35,821 nucleotides of DNA from a virus. This document shows positions 22,775 to 30,823 of the stretch, piece after piece. The notes below the pieces were generated by a model. The model saw only the letters and a program-made list of their open reading frames with translations. It had not been told where the DNA came from and searched no databases. Each line of letters begins with the position of its first letter. Position 1 is the stretch's first letter. Position numbers and translations under genes: made by a program. Location: IMG/VR virus record IMGVR_UViG_3300042375_000704, positions 1-35,821 of that record, one strand, 5' to 3'.

Positions 22775-24369
22775 TAGACGAAGACGACGACGACGGCTTC
22801 GCCCACGTCCGTTGGTGGGACGACTTTGAGATCACTGGCAAGACAGAGGCAACGCGTGAAAAGCAGCGTATCGAATACCTCGCGCGCCTTGAGAAACTAT
22901 ATCAATATTGCCGCACAGACGTTGAGGCTGAACGCCTAGCCGAGACACGGCTTTACCCTCTCTCACCATCGGAGCGGCAAGTCTATCTGCTTGACCAAAT
23001 CATCAATGACAGGGGCATAAGCGTAGACCTTGAAACCACGCGCATGGCCCTAGAGTTGGTAGAGAAGGCGGGGGGCAGGCTGAACGAACGTCTTGCCAAG
23101 ATCACGAATGGTCTTGTCACGACGATCAACCAACGCGACAAGATGATCCAGTGGTTCGCCATGCAAGGCAGCCCCTTCACGAGTCTTGATAAGCAGGGCA
23201 TCGTTAACGCGCTCAAGGATACGTCGCTACCGCCACAGGTGCGCGAAGTCCTAGAGATACGCCAGATCGGTGCCAAGTCCTCCACAAAGAAGCTACAAGC
23301 TATCCTCAATATGGCTGATAGCGAAGGCCGCATCCACGGCAACTTGCTCTATCACGGGGCGTCTACAGGACGCTTCTCGGGCAAAGGCGTTCAGTTGCAA
23401 AACTTGCCCCGCCCTGAAATTCTCAAAGAACCTGAAGAGGCTATCCCTTATATTAAGAAAGGGGATATCGACCTTATTGAGATGTGCTTTGGCCCGGTGC
23501 AGACCGTAGCCGCTGACGTGATCCGCAGCCTCGTCATGGCCGCAAAAGGGAAGGTGCTTTACGCGGCAGACTTTGCGGCTATCGAGGCCCGTGTTCTGGC
23601 GTGGCTCGCTGGCCAGCAAGACCTTGTTGACCAATTTGCGAATGGCGATGACATCTACTGCAACTTTGCAAGTATTATTTATGGTAGACCTATTAACAAG
23701 AAAGACGATGCACGCTCCCGCCAGCTAGGAAAAGCATCAGTGCTCGGCCTGGGCTACGCCATGGGTGCCTCTAAGTTCGCTTTGACTTGCGCCAAGGACC
23801 AGATTTTCTTGGAAGAAGAAGAATACAAGCGCGTCGTTACTTTGTATCGCGAAACCTATTTTAAGATACCGCGCCTTTGGCACGCCTTGGAACGCGCCGC
23901 GATGCGTGCGATCAGCAACCCAAACAGCGTGGTCACGCTGCGGAACATGAAGTTCAGGATGCGCGATGGCAACCTGCGCCTGCTTCTACCGTCAGGCCGT
24001 GCGCTGAATTACCCCGAGGCTCGCGTCTGCAAGGTAAAAACACCTTGGGGCGAGATGAAGAATGGCGTGCAGGTCATGGCAGTGAACTCCATGACTCGTA
24101 AATGGGAGCAAACTACCATAAGCCCTGGCACCTTTACCGAGAACGTGGTGCAGGCTGTCTCCCGCGACCTCATGATATCGTCAATGTTCCGACTTGAGGA
24201 ACACAACTACCCCGTGTTGTTGACAGTTCATGACGAAGTGGTTTCTGAGGTTGACGAGGGATACGGAAGCGTGGCAGAGTATGAAGCGTTGGTAGCTGCC
24301 ACGCCTGATTGGGCGGCAGGGCTGCCCGTCAAAGCCGAAGGCTGGTCTGGTAAAAGGTATAGAAAATGA
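22771..24369 (+). CDS. DNA polymerase I family, Exo III and polymerase part
   Basis: This part of about 532 residues carries Exo III (YCRTDVEAE), then polymerase motif A (DFAAIEARVLAWLAG), motif B (RQLGKASVLGLGYAMG) and motif C (LLTVHDEVVSEV), a complete palm/finger set. If it is a separate protein, GTG 22771 overlaps the stop of the first part (GTGA) and AAAGGG stands 11 bases upstream. If the parts are joined by a -1 shift at the A5 run (22761-22765), the full protein is about 682 residues, a normal size for this phage family. The frame is open back to 22594, but that upstream section is not homologous. Stop overlaps the next start (ATGA). Confidence 0.88.
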   Translation: MIDEDDDDGFAHVRWWDDFEITGKTEATREKQRIEYLARLEKLYQYCRTDVEAERLAETRLYPLSPSERQVYLLDQIINDRGISVDLETTRMALELVEKAGGRLNERLAKITNGLVTTINQRDKMIQWFAMQGSPFTSLDKQGIVNALKDTSLPPQVREVLEIRQIGAKSSTKKLQAILNMADSEGRIHGNLLYHGASTGRFSGKGVQLQNLPRPEILKEPEEAIPYIKKGDIDLIEMCFGPVQTVAADVIRSLVMAAKGKVLYAADFAAIEARVLAWLAGQQDLVDQFANGDDIYCNFASIIYGRPINKKDDARSRQLGKASVLGLGYAMGASKFALTCAKDQIFLEEEEYKRVVTLYRETYFKIPRLWHALERAAMRAISNPNSVVTLRNMKFRMRDGNLRLLLPSGRALNYPEARVCKVKTPWGEMKNGVQVMAVNSMTRKWEQTTISPGTFTENVVQAVSRDLMISSMFRLEEHNYPVLLTVHDEVVSEVDEGYGSVAEYEALVAATPDWAAGLPVKAEGWSGKRYRK

Positions 24370-24785
24370 CAGGAACGCTTATCTTCAAGAAGTTCATCTC
24401 GCGCGCGGACATACGAGCCACATTCCCGACGTACATCTACCTGTTTGGCGACAACATGAAACGTGTCGGCATGGGCGGTCAGGCATACTCCATGCGTGGG
24501 GAGCCAAACAGTTTTGGCGTCCCGACCAAGTGGGCACCAGATAGCCAAGAATGGGCTTATTTTAGCGACGGCGATTTCCCTGGTCCAGTGGAGCGGGCAA
24601 TCGACTTTCCAATGAATCTTGCTTTTGGGTGGCTTTCCAGAGATGGCACGGTCGTTGTTCCTACGGATGGCCTTGGCACCGGCTTGTCTGGATTGACGAC
24701 ACGCGCTCCGCAAATCTACAATTACATCGAATACCGACTCGCCCTTTTGGCGAAGTATGCTACAACCATCAACCACGAGGACTAA
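24366..24785 (+). CDS. DUF7831-like (macrodomain-like) protein, 139 residues
   Basis: Contains YLFGDNMKRVGMGGQAYSMRGEPNSFGVPTKW and VVVPTDGLGTGLSGL, the signature of a small phage family listed as DUF7831. The GDN...G-GGQA pattern resembles nucleotide-ribose binding loops of macrodomain-like proteins. The substrate is unknown; binding an ADP-ribose or nucleotide signal is only a suggestion. It begins inside the polymerase stop (ATGA), so production is tied to the polymerase. Confidence 0.72.
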   Translation: MTGTLIFKKFISRADIRATFPTYIYLFGDNMKRVGMGGQAYSMRGEPNSFGVPTKWAPDSQEWAYFSDGDFPGPVERAIDFPMNLAFGWLSRDGTVVVPTDGLGTGLSGLTTRAPQIYNYIEYRLALLAKYATTINHED

Positions 24786-24790
24786 GAACC

Positions 24791-25042
24791 ATGTCTGAAG
24801 CAGGCCACAACTCTATCGCCTCCGACCGACTTCTCTCCATCATTGAGCGTGTCGAACGCCTTAATGAAGAAAAGAAGGATATCCAAAGCGCTGTCAAGGA
24901 TATCATGGCGGAGGCTAAGGGGGCGGGTTTTGACCCCAAGGTTATCCGTGAAGTTATCAAGATGCGCGCGGAAGATAGGGGTGACCGAGAGGAGCGCGAG
25001 GCAATTCGAGACGCCTATCTAAAGGCGCTCGGGATGTACTGA
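24791..25042 (+). CDS. GapR/DUF2312 family DNA-binding protein
   Basis: An 83-residue helical protein with the GapR signature: SDRLLSIIERVERLNEEKKDIQSAVKDIMAEAKGAGFDPKVIREVIKMR. GapR of Caulobacter is a dimeric/tetrameric protein that encircles overtwisted DNA ahead of replication forks and transcription. The length and order of helices match. The family is nearly confined to alphaproteobacteria and their phages, which is the best host clue here. It follows the DUF7831 gene by five bases and precedes a strong terminator. Confidence 0.88.
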   Translation: MSEAGHNSIASDRLLSIIERVERLNEEKKDIQSAVKDIMAEAKGAGFDPKVIREVIKMRAEDRGDREEREAIRDAYLKALGMY

Positions 25043-25047
25043 AAAAT

Positions 25048-25080
25048 ATGCCGCCACAAAAAAGTGGCGGCATTTTTTTT
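25048..25080 (+). terminator. Rho-independent terminator after the GapR-like gene
   Basis: ATGCCGCCAC (25048-25057), six-base A loop, GTGGCGGCAT (25064-25073) followed by a T8 tract. It ends the replication unit. The next gene, phoH, needs a new promoter downstream. Confidence 0.92.
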
Positions 25081-25124
25081 AAGGCCGAGGATACTCGTTT
25101 AACCGAGAAAGATAAGTCAAGGCA

Positions 25125-25153
25125 TTGCTTAGTGCCACCAACCTTTCTACTTT
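25125..25153 (+). promoter_or_regulatory. Possible promoter of phoH and following genes
   Basis: TTGCTT (25125-25130), 17 bases, TACTTT (25148-25153), in the gap between the terminator and the phoH start at 25184. The upstream terminator makes a promoter here likely. Match is moderate. Confidence 0.4.
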
Positions 25154-25183
25154 TTAGTGGCTAAACTTGCATAGGAGACTTCA

Positions 25184-25999
25184 GTGGCCGCAATCCGTCT
25201 GACCAAATCCGAGAAGCGCCGGACCCGCAAAGCCACTAAGACCCCAAAAATCCAAACGCCTGAGTTTAATCTCGCACCACTTTCTCCAAAAAACCCGGCA
25301 CAATCTAAGTATCTTTCAGCAATTCAGAAATACCAGCAAGTGTTTGCACTAGGCCCCGCAGGCGCAGGCAAGACGTATCTTGCTACGCATTATGCCGTGC
25401 AAGAGATACTGGCAGAGCGATGCAGGAAGTTTATCGTCGCTCGACCCATGATTTCTTCTGACCGCAGCGAGAATATTGGCTTCCTCCCTGGCGACCTCAA
25501 TATGAAGTTTACGCCATGGGCAATCCCCATTATAGATGTGATTGAAAAGCTAGTCGGCAAAGTGCGCGCACAAGAATGGCTCCGTAAGGGGACCATTGAG
25601 TTTGCACCTTTCCAGTTCATGCGAGGCCGCACTTTCGACGGCGGCGCTATTGTTCTGCTTGACGAAGCGCAGAACTGCACCAAGGAACAGTTGCGTCTTT
25701 TTGTCACGCGCCTTGGCGATTGTAAGGTTATCGTCTCGGGCGACCCACAGCAGAGCGATATCCGCGACTCTGGCCTAACCTACGTAGTTGATTTGGCAAA
25801 GCGCTACCAGATCGGTGCCGAGGTCTGCCGCTTCACCAGTAAGGACATTGTTCGCAGCCGACTTTGCCAAGCATGGGTTGAGGCTTTTGACAGCGAGAGT
25901 AATTTTGATATTGACATAAAAAAGCAAAGCGAGCATAGAAGCGACGCTATGCTTTTTGTGCGACCTTTACCCTATTATGGTGCCTATGACGCGGATTGA
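25184..25999 (+). CDS. phoH: PhoH-like ATPase
   Basis: A 271-residue PhoH family P-loop protein. It has a basic N-terminus (KSEKRRTRKATKTPK), FALGPAGAGKTYLATHYAV (Walker A), VARPMISSDRSENIGFLPGDLNMK, GAIVLLDEAQNCTKEQLRLFVTRLG (Walker B) and VIVSGDPQQSDI. PhoH proteins are common in phages; they are RNA/DNA-linked ATPases whose role in infection is unclear. The start is GTG 25184, with AGGAG six bases upstream. The N-terminal PIN domain of PhoH2 proteins is absent. Confidence 0.92.
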   Translation: MAAIRLTKSEKRRTRKATKTPKIQTPEFNLAPLSPKNPAQSKYLSAIQKYQQVFALGPAGAGKTYLATHYAVQEILAERCRKFIVARPMISSDRSENIGFLPGDLNMKFTPWAIPIIDVIEKLVGKVRAQEWLRKGTIEFAPFQFMRGRTFDGGAIVLLDEAQNCTKEQLRLFVTRLGDCKVIVSGDPQQSDIRDSGLTYVVDLAKRYQIGAEVCRFTSKDIVRSRLCQAWVEAFDSESNFDIDIKKQSEHRSDAMLFVRPLPYYGAYDAD

Positions 26000-26025
26000 C
26001 AGCGGTATGCTGTGCCAAGTGAGTA

Positions 26026-26337
26026 ATGGCGCGGCATAATAAACCTCCTCCCGATATAGGATATTGGACGGAGCGAGATTTACGCCAAGCGCGTGACTGG
26101 AAACGTGCGGGTTTCACGATCCCTGAAATCGCTCAGGCGCTTGGCAGGGACGTAACGCACGTCCAAATAAAATGGGAGATGGACGCTTTTTCTTTGGAGA
26201 TAAAACCAAAAATCCCAAAGAACTGCTTGTCGTGTTCTCAAGTCTTTGATAGTGATGGGGCGCACAATCGAATCTGCGATAAGTGCAGGCTCAAGCAGTC
26301 TACAAGCGCATCTGTTATCGGAGAATACGGAACATGA
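26026..26337 (+). CDS. GcrA-like helix-turn-helix protein with zinc ribbon, 103 residues
   Basis: The N-terminal part, YWTERDLRQARDWKRAGFTIPEIAQALGRDVTHVQIKW, looks like the helix-turn-helix of GcrA/Myb-like regulators. The C-terminal NCLSCSQVFDSDGAHNRICDKCR has four cysteines in two CxxC pairs and should bind zinc. GcrA is an alphaproteobacterial cell-cycle regulator that works with sigma70. A phage homologue could redirect host transcription, but the match is only at the motif level. Ends with an ATGA overlap. Confidence 0.65.
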   Translation: MARHNKPPPDIGYWTERDLRQARDWKRAGFTIPEIAQALGRDVTHVQIKWEMDAFSLEIKPKIPKNCLSCSQVFDSDGAHNRICDKCRLKQSTSASVIGEYGT

Positions 26338-26552
26338 CCCTAGCCTTAAACACTTGGATCGACATCGGTGAGCGAAGCCGTGAAGTGCGCCCGCTTCTCT
26401 GGAAAACATACCCCATGTCCCCTATGACGGTTGGACAAGCATATGATATGGCTGTAGCCAATCGCATCTACATGATGCACCGCCACGAACCCAATCGGGT
26501 TGTGATGCAGGTTTGGATTCCCAAGCCTATCGACAAGAAGATTTATGGATAG
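26334..26552 (+). CDS. Hypothetical protein, 72 residues
   Basis: Unrecognised. Contains WIDIGERSREVRPLLWKTYPMSPMTVGQAYDMAVANRIYMMHRHEPNRVVMQVWIPK, a mixed alpha/beta sequence with no signal or membrane segment. The ATGA overlap with the regulator gene fixes the start. Nine bases precede the next gene. Confidence 0.65.
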   Translation: MTLALNTWIDIGERSREVRPLLWKTYPMSPMTVGQAYDMAVANRIYMMHRHEPNRVVMQVWIPKPIDKKIYG

Positions 26553-26560
26553 AGGGTGAC

Positions 26561-26995
26561 ATGCAACTGCCGACAGTGAAGTTACGCCATAAGGCGACAG
26601 GTCGAACAAAGATTGTCAATCAGACCAAGTATGCTGATAACCTCAGTGCTTGGTCAGGATGGCAAATTGTCTCCATGCGAGGAGGCTCAGCTCCAGACGC
26701 TATGGTGGCGCTCGAACGGCAGCAAGAGCGTATCGAAGAGGCTCGTAAGCACAACCCTTCGTCTCCGGCATACGCGGACCCGCAGCGTGCCTTTGAGGCA
26801 CGTTCGGGTTTTGCGGTTACGACCTACGACCCCAAAGAGAGCGAGTTCACAACCGCTATCTCTGACCCCGTAGAGGCACCAGAAGAATCTGAAATCGAAA
26901 CGCGGGAAGTGCCCGTTATTGGCGGCAGCCAAACGGTAAAGGTCAAAAGCAAGCCCGGTCGAAAGCCGAAGTCAATCAGTGATGAGGTTCTATGA
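26561..26995 (+). CDS. Hypothetical protein with basic C-terminus, 144 residues
   Basis: Unrecognised. It starts MQLPTVKLRHKATGRTKIVNQTKYADNL, a compact strand-rich segment. A long acidic, Pro-rich region follows, then a C-terminal VKSKPGRKPKSISDE that recalls a degenerate AT-hook. AGAGGG four bases upstream supports ATG 26561, in preference to a start at 26513 inside the previous gene. Its place before the next short gene (ATGA overlap) suggests one coupled set. It might help connect head and tail, or bind DNA; no firm evidence. Confidence 0.62.
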   Translation: MQLPTVKLRHKATGRTKIVNQTKYADNLSAWSGWQIVSMRGGSAPDAMVALERQQERIEEARKHNPSSPAYADPQRAFEARSGFAVTTYDPKESEFTTAISDPVEAPEESEIETREVPVIGGSQTVKVKSKPGRKPKSISDEVL

Positions 26996-27192
26996 GCAAT
27001 CAAGTAATTGTTGACGCTATGGCGTTAAATACGCTGTGCGAAGAAGCAACCCGGCATATGGCTTTGCGCGACCTTGTGGGGCATGTGCGGTCCAGCGTCA
27101 AGGCAATGCCAAAGTCAAAGGCGAAGCCCAAGCCTGAGCCAGAGCCTGAAGTTTATCCCGTCCCCGCACCGCAGTCCGACGAACCGATCTAA
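26992..27192 (+). CDS. Hypothetical protein with Pro/Glu/Lys tail, 66 residues
   Basis: Helical N-terminus (MSNQVIVDAMALNTLCEEATRHMALRDL) followed by an extended low-complexity tail KSKAKPKPEPEPEVYPVPAP. The tail is likely disordered or a linker. Start overlaps the previous stop (ATGA). Function unknown. Confidence 0.6.
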   Translation: MSNQVIVDAMALNTLCEEATRHMALRDLVGHVRSSVKAMPKSKAKPKPEPEPEVYPVPAPQSDEPI

Positions 27193-27207
27193 AACTAGAG
27201 GCACACT

Positions 27208-27993
27208 ATGAAGTATCTAGCAGTCACGTCTTTTAGCCAGGAAGGCTACGAGGCATACGGGCGAAATATGATTGAATCATATCTCGCCAATCCACTAGCC
27301 AATTCTGAGCTTTGGGTGTTCAGTGACACCGCTTTGCTTCATGATACGGTCGATACGCCGCTTGTGAAGTTCTTCGCTCTAGACGAAGAAGCGGCCAGCC
27401 TCACTGAGTTTAAGGCGCGGCACAACTCTCCTGTTGTCCACGGACGATTTGGGCGCACATACGACTACCGTTTTGACGCGGTGAAGTTTGCCCATAAGCC
27501 CGCTGCAATTGCGGCAGCTACCCGCATCTTCAGCGCGCTAGATTTAGGGGATCAGCCAGAAGTTCTGGTTTGGTTTGATGGCGACACGGTATTCAAGAAG
27601 CCTCTTACGGACGCGTTCTTGGTTGATAAGTTCCCGACTTGGGCGCATATTGGGCATTTCCCGCGCAACAACAACCACACAGAAGCGGGCATTCTTATGT
27701 TCCGCGTCAACAACGCCAATGTTGTGGCGATGCTCCGCATCTTCTGGCAGGTCTACGTCGAGGACCAAGTTTTCCGCTTGCCTGCTTGGACAGACTGCCA
27801 TGTGTTCGATACGCTCGTAGCGGGCGGGGTGAAGGACGGTATGGTGCGCGCCGTCAATCTCGGGGATGATCTTTCGTTCAATACAAGCCACCCCATCGTC
27901 AATTCTGATTGGCGTGGGTATGTGGATCATTTGAAGGGCGCACGCAAGCAGGCGGGTGCTTCATACAACTCTGATGTGGTGGTGCAAGCCTAA
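27208..27993 (+). CDS. Putative glycosyltransferase, first of the sugar cassette
   Basis: A 261-residue GT-A type fold. It starts KYLAVTSFSQEGYEAYGRNMIESY and carries a DxD-like metal site in VLVWFDGDTVFKKPL. AHIGHFPRNNNHTEAGILMF and TDCHVFDTLV are typical acceptor-side motifs of phage glycosyltransferases. It should move a sugar from a nucleotide donor; acceptor unknown (DNA, virion protein or surface polysaccharide). AGAGG six bases upstream; stop overlaps the methyltransferase start (TAATG). Confidence 0.8.
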   Translation: MKYLAVTSFSQEGYEAYGRNMIESYLANPLANSELWVFSDTALLHDTVDTPLVKFFALDEEAASLTEFKARHNSPVVHGRFGRTYDYRFDAVKFAHKPAAIAAATRIFSALDLGDQPEVLVWFDGDTVFKKPLTDAFLVDKFPTWAHIGHFPRNNNHTEAGILMFRVNNANVVAMLRIFWQVYVEDQVFRLPAWTDCHVFDTLVAGGVKDGMVRAVNLGDDLSFNTSHPIVNSDWRGYVDHLKGARKQAGASYNSDVVVQA

Positions 27994-28697
27994 TGACAGA
28001 TATCAAGAAGGTGGCGGGAATTTGGCTTCCCGCCACAGAGGAACACCTTCTTCCTTTCCTTGAAGGTGCTGCTAAGCGGAACAGCAAGGGTGAAGGGAGT
28101 TACCAGCTTCATACCTTAGTCGCCATGCTCAACCACACTCCGACCAATCAGCGCAACCTAGTGCTGGACGTAGGCGGGAATGTCGGCATGTGGTCTATGC
28201 ACTTCGCCCGTGCTTTTGACCGCGTTGTGGCCTACGAGCCTATCGAGATCAACCAACGGTGCTTCATGCTCAATACCATTGAGCATCCAGAGAAGCCTAC
28301 GTCTAATGTCGAACTACGGCGTGTGGCTCTCGGCAATGCAATTGGCGAAGTGGTCATGGAGTATCGCCCCGAAGTTACATCGGGCACTCATGTCGCCTCG
28401 GAAGATACCGCAAAGCGGGAGGCGTCGTCCATCAACTACACCGTGCCTTTAACTACGCTCGATGCAGAGAACCATCCTTTTGTAAGCGCGATCAAAATGG
28501 ACGTAGAGGGATATGAATATCCCATTGTTCTTGGTGCTGAAGGCACGATCCGGCGGTGCAAACCTATTATTTGTATCGAGCAAAAGCCGTGGGATATTTT
28601 TGAGTGGAAGCAGTATGCGGCACTCGAATTGCTTTTGTCTTGGGGCGCCACGGTTAAGCAGCGCGTCGTTGACGATTTTATTCTTGGGTGGGATTGA
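27993..28697 (+). CDS. FkbM-type SAM-dependent methyltransferase
   Basis: A 234-residue Rossmann methyltransferase: VLDVGGNVGMWSMHFAR (SAM motif I), VVAYEPIEINQRCF, and SAIKMDVEGYEYPIVLGAEGTIRR, the FkbM family signature. FkbM proteins O-methylate sugars or related hydroxyl groups. Between two glycosyltransferases with overlapping start and stop codons, it probably caps or decorates a phage-made glycan. Acceptor unknown. Confidence 0.88.
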   Translation: MTDIKKVAGIWLPATEEHLLPFLEGAAKRNSKGEGSYQLHTLVAMLNHTPTNQRNLVLDVGGNVGMWSMHFARAFDRVVAYEPIEINQRCFMLNTIEHPEKPTSNVELRRVALGNAIGEVVMEYRPEVTSGTHVASEDTAKREASSINYTVPLTTLDAENHPFVSAIKMDVEGYEYPIVLGAEGTIRRCKPIICIEQKPWDIFEWKQYAALELLLSWGATVKQRVVDDFILGWD

Positions 28698-29440
28698 TGG
28701 TGCCGACCATCTATATGGGCTTCGATAGCCGAGAAGTCGAAGCGTATAAAGTAGCAGAGTTCAGTTTGAAGCGGCGGGCCTCTGTGCCCGTCAGCGTTGT
28801 CCCTCTCAAAATTAACGACTTACGCGATCAAGGGATGATTTGGCGTCAGACTGAAACGCGAGAAGGCAAACTGTGGGACGTGATTTCAGAAGCCCCGCAG
28901 GCAACAGAGTTCGCGATCAGCCGGTTTTTGACTCCAATCCTGCATAGAGCAAAATATGGTTATGCAGGATGGGCCGTCTTTGTCGATTGCGATGTCCTAT
29001 TCTTAGATGACGTTGCAAAACTGTTTGACTTGCTAGAAAGCAAGTATGCAGTGATGTGCGTCAAGCACCAGTATAACCCATCCACCCTGCTAAAGATGGA
29101 TGGTCAAATCCAGACTAGCTACAGTTTCAAGAATTGGTCCTCAGTCATGGCGTTCAACTGCAATCATTTTGCAAATGATTGCTTGAACCTTGCACATATC
29201 AATTCTGTGCCTGGGCGAGATTTACATCGGTTTGACTGGATTAAAGACCCAGACAAGCACATCGGCGCGCTACCACAAGAGTGGAACGCGCTTATCGGTG
29301 AGCCGGGCTACGATATCCAGACGGCAAAGATTGCCCACTATACGCTAGGTGGCCCTTGGATGGGCAACACCATTTCACCTGAAGCGGATGCTGTTTGGCT
29401 TGACGAACGAGATGCCTTTGTAAAGTCTGGCGGAAATTGA
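28697..29440 (+). CDS. Putative glycosyltransferase, second of the sugar cassette
   Basis: A 247-residue protein with YMGFDSREVEAYKVAEFSLKRRAS at the start and a clear DxD in AVFVDCDVLFLDDVAKLF. WSSVMAFNCNH and IAHYTLGGPWM are seen in GT8-like and phage glycosyltransferases. It differs from the gene at 27208 and probably adds a different sugar. TGATG overlap with the methyltransferase stop fixes the start. A promoter for the neck genes may lie within its last codons (29418-29446). Confidence 0.8.
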   Translation: MVPTIYMGFDSREVEAYKVAEFSLKRRASVPVSVVPLKINDLRDQGMIWRQTETREGKLWDVISEAPQATEFAISRFLTPILHRAKYGYAGWAVFVDCDVLFLDDVAKLFDLLESKYAVMCVKHQYNPSTLLKMDGQIQTSYSFKNWSSVMAFNCNHFANDCLNLAHINSVPGRDLHRFDWIKDPDKHIGALPQEWNALIGEPGYDIQTAKIAHYTLGGPWMGNTISPEADAVWLDERDAFVKSGGN

Positions 29441-29446
29441 TATAAC
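29418..29446 (+). promoter_or_regulatory. Likely promoter before the neck genes
   Basis: TTGTAA (29418-29423), exactly 17 bases, TATAAC (29441-29446) at the end of the glycosyltransferase gene. A small hairpin, CCGAA/TTCGG, follows near the expected start of transcription. It would drive the head-tail connector set. Confidence 0.5.
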
Positions 29447-29472
29447 CCGAACCTTCGGATGGGGTGGAAGTT

Positions 29473-29964
29473 ATGGCTCTTATTCTTGAAGATGGTTCGG
29501 GTAAAACCAATTCTCAGACATACGTTCTTGGCGCGGACGTTGCAGCGTATGCACGTCTCTATGGCCTCGCTCCTCCGGTATCAGCGGATGCGGATATTAT
29601 GAAGGCTATGCGTTATGTCGAAGGCGCATATTACGAACGCTGGATCGGGCTCAAGAAGACAGAAAATCAGGCCCTTTCTTGGCCCCGCGCGTATGCTGTT
29701 CGCCGCGATGGCTGGACAGTTGATGAAAGCGAACTTCCAAAAGAATTGAAAGACGCGGTATGCGCTTTAGCACTTCGGTCACGTAATGGGGAGAACCTTA
29801 TCCCTGATTTGACGCGCAGCGATTCCGTTCTCGAAGAACAGATCGGGCCAATTCGTGTGAAGTATGATTCTAGGGCGAGGTCTTTGCCCTTATTTCGGGA
29901 CATCGAGTTCATCCTAAAGCCTATTTGCCAACCCCTTGGTTTCCCACAGATCGTCAGGACATGA
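29473..29964 (+). CDS. DnaT-like / head-tail connector (adaptor) protein
   Basis: A 163-residue protein beginning MALILEDGSGKTNSQTYV, with YVEGAYYERWIGLKKTENQALSWPRAYAVRRDGW and LKDAVCALALRS. This is the family listed as phage DnaT-like ssDNA-binding or head-tail connector, whose members fold like gp6/gp15 adaptors on the portal ring. The position at the head of the neck genes favours a connector. GGTGGAAG precedes ATG 29473; the stop overlaps the next start (ATGA). Confidence 0.78.
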   Translation: MALILEDGSGKTNSQTYVLGADVAAYARLYGLAPPVSADADIMKAMRYVEGAYYERWIGLKKTENQALSWPRAYAVRRDGWTVDESELPKELKDAVCALALRSRNGENLIPDLTRSDSVLEEQIGPIRVKYDSRARSLPLFRDIEFILKPICQPLGFPQIVRT

Positions 29965-30338
29965 GCGCTAGTATTTTTGAACGGCTTCGCGACGGAACAG
30001 GTCTTCGCCTACTTCAGAAATACGGCGACGTTTTCCGAGTATCGAGACAAGGCGATCAAGTATTCAATCCCTCAACGGGGTCGGTCACTGCAAGCACGGC
30101 GACACAAGATTTACGCGGAAAATCTTTTTCGCGTGATAGTCGTTTTGACGACCCCGAGTTTGCTGAAACCTCTGAAGTCGAAATTTATCTGACTGCTAGT
30201 GGCGCGTCGTTCGCACCAAAGCCAGGGATGACAATCGGCTCCCCTGTGTCAACTACTGAGCCGTATAAGATTACACGAGTGCAGGCGATACCGGAAAGTG
30301 GCACAGTCGTCATGTATCGACTTTTGGCTCAAAAATAA
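29961..30338 (+). CDS. Putative head-tail stopper protein, 125 residues
   Basis: A beta-rich protein (GLRLLQKYGDVFRVSRQGDQVFNP ... EVEIYLTASGASFAPKPGMTIGSP ... YKITRVQAI) of a size and order expected for head-tail stopper/joining proteins. No specific family name is certain. It follows the adaptor by ATGA overlap and runs into the next gene by TAATG. Confidence 0.65.
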   Translation: MSASIFERLRDGTGLRLLQKYGDVFRVSRQGDQVFNPSTGSVTASTATQDLRGKSFSRDSRFDDPEFAETSEVEIYLTASGASFAPKPGMTIGSPVSTTEPYKITRVQAIPESGTVVMYRLLAQK

Positions 30339-30823
30339 TGTTCGCACAGCAAGTTGCTAATTTCGCCCAAAGGACGGAACGCCGACTTGCTAGAACGGTT
30401 TCTGGCGCTGTGACTAAACTCGCCACGAACATCATCAAAGCCACGCCGATTGACCTTCCCTTTGGTATGCACGACCCCGATAGCGTAGGTCGGGCAAGAG
30501 GCGGATGGGTTGCTGGATTTGATACCAATCTAAATTCTAATGCCTACCGCTTAGACTCAACAGGCGAAGCGACTTCTCGGGACGCGGCTGCTAACTACGC
30601 GCTCTATTCCCCCCGTGTCCACACCACGCTCTACCTTGTTAATACGGTTGGATATATTGGTAAATTGGAATTTGGCGGGTATGATTTTGACAACGAACGC
30701 CGAGTCAAAACGCTACCCTCTGGGTTCTCTTTCCAAGCCCCCTATGGCATGATGCGCGTTAATGCCAAGGCGTGGCCTTCTCTCGTCTCCAATGCGGCCC
30801 GCGTGGCTAGGACAGTTCGATGA
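30338..30823 (+). CDS. Tail-completion / HK97-gp10-like neck protein
   Basis: A 161-residue protein: long N-terminal helix (NFAQRTERRLARTVSGAVTKLATNIIKATPID) and a strand region with VHTTLYLVNTVGYIGKLEFGGYD, then MMRVNAKAWPSLVSNAA. The pattern fits HK97 gp10-like proteins that finish the neck before tail attachment. The operon order adaptor, stopper, gp10-like, terminator is the normal siphophage layout. Confidence 0.7.
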   Translation: MFAQQVANFAQRTERRLARTVSGAVTKLATNIIKATPIDLPFGMHDPDSVGRARGGWVAGFDTNLNSNAYRLDSTGEATSRDAAANYALYSPRVHTTLYLVNTVGYIGKLEFGGYDFDNERRVKTLPSGFSFQAPYGMMRVNAKAWPSLVSNAARVARTVR

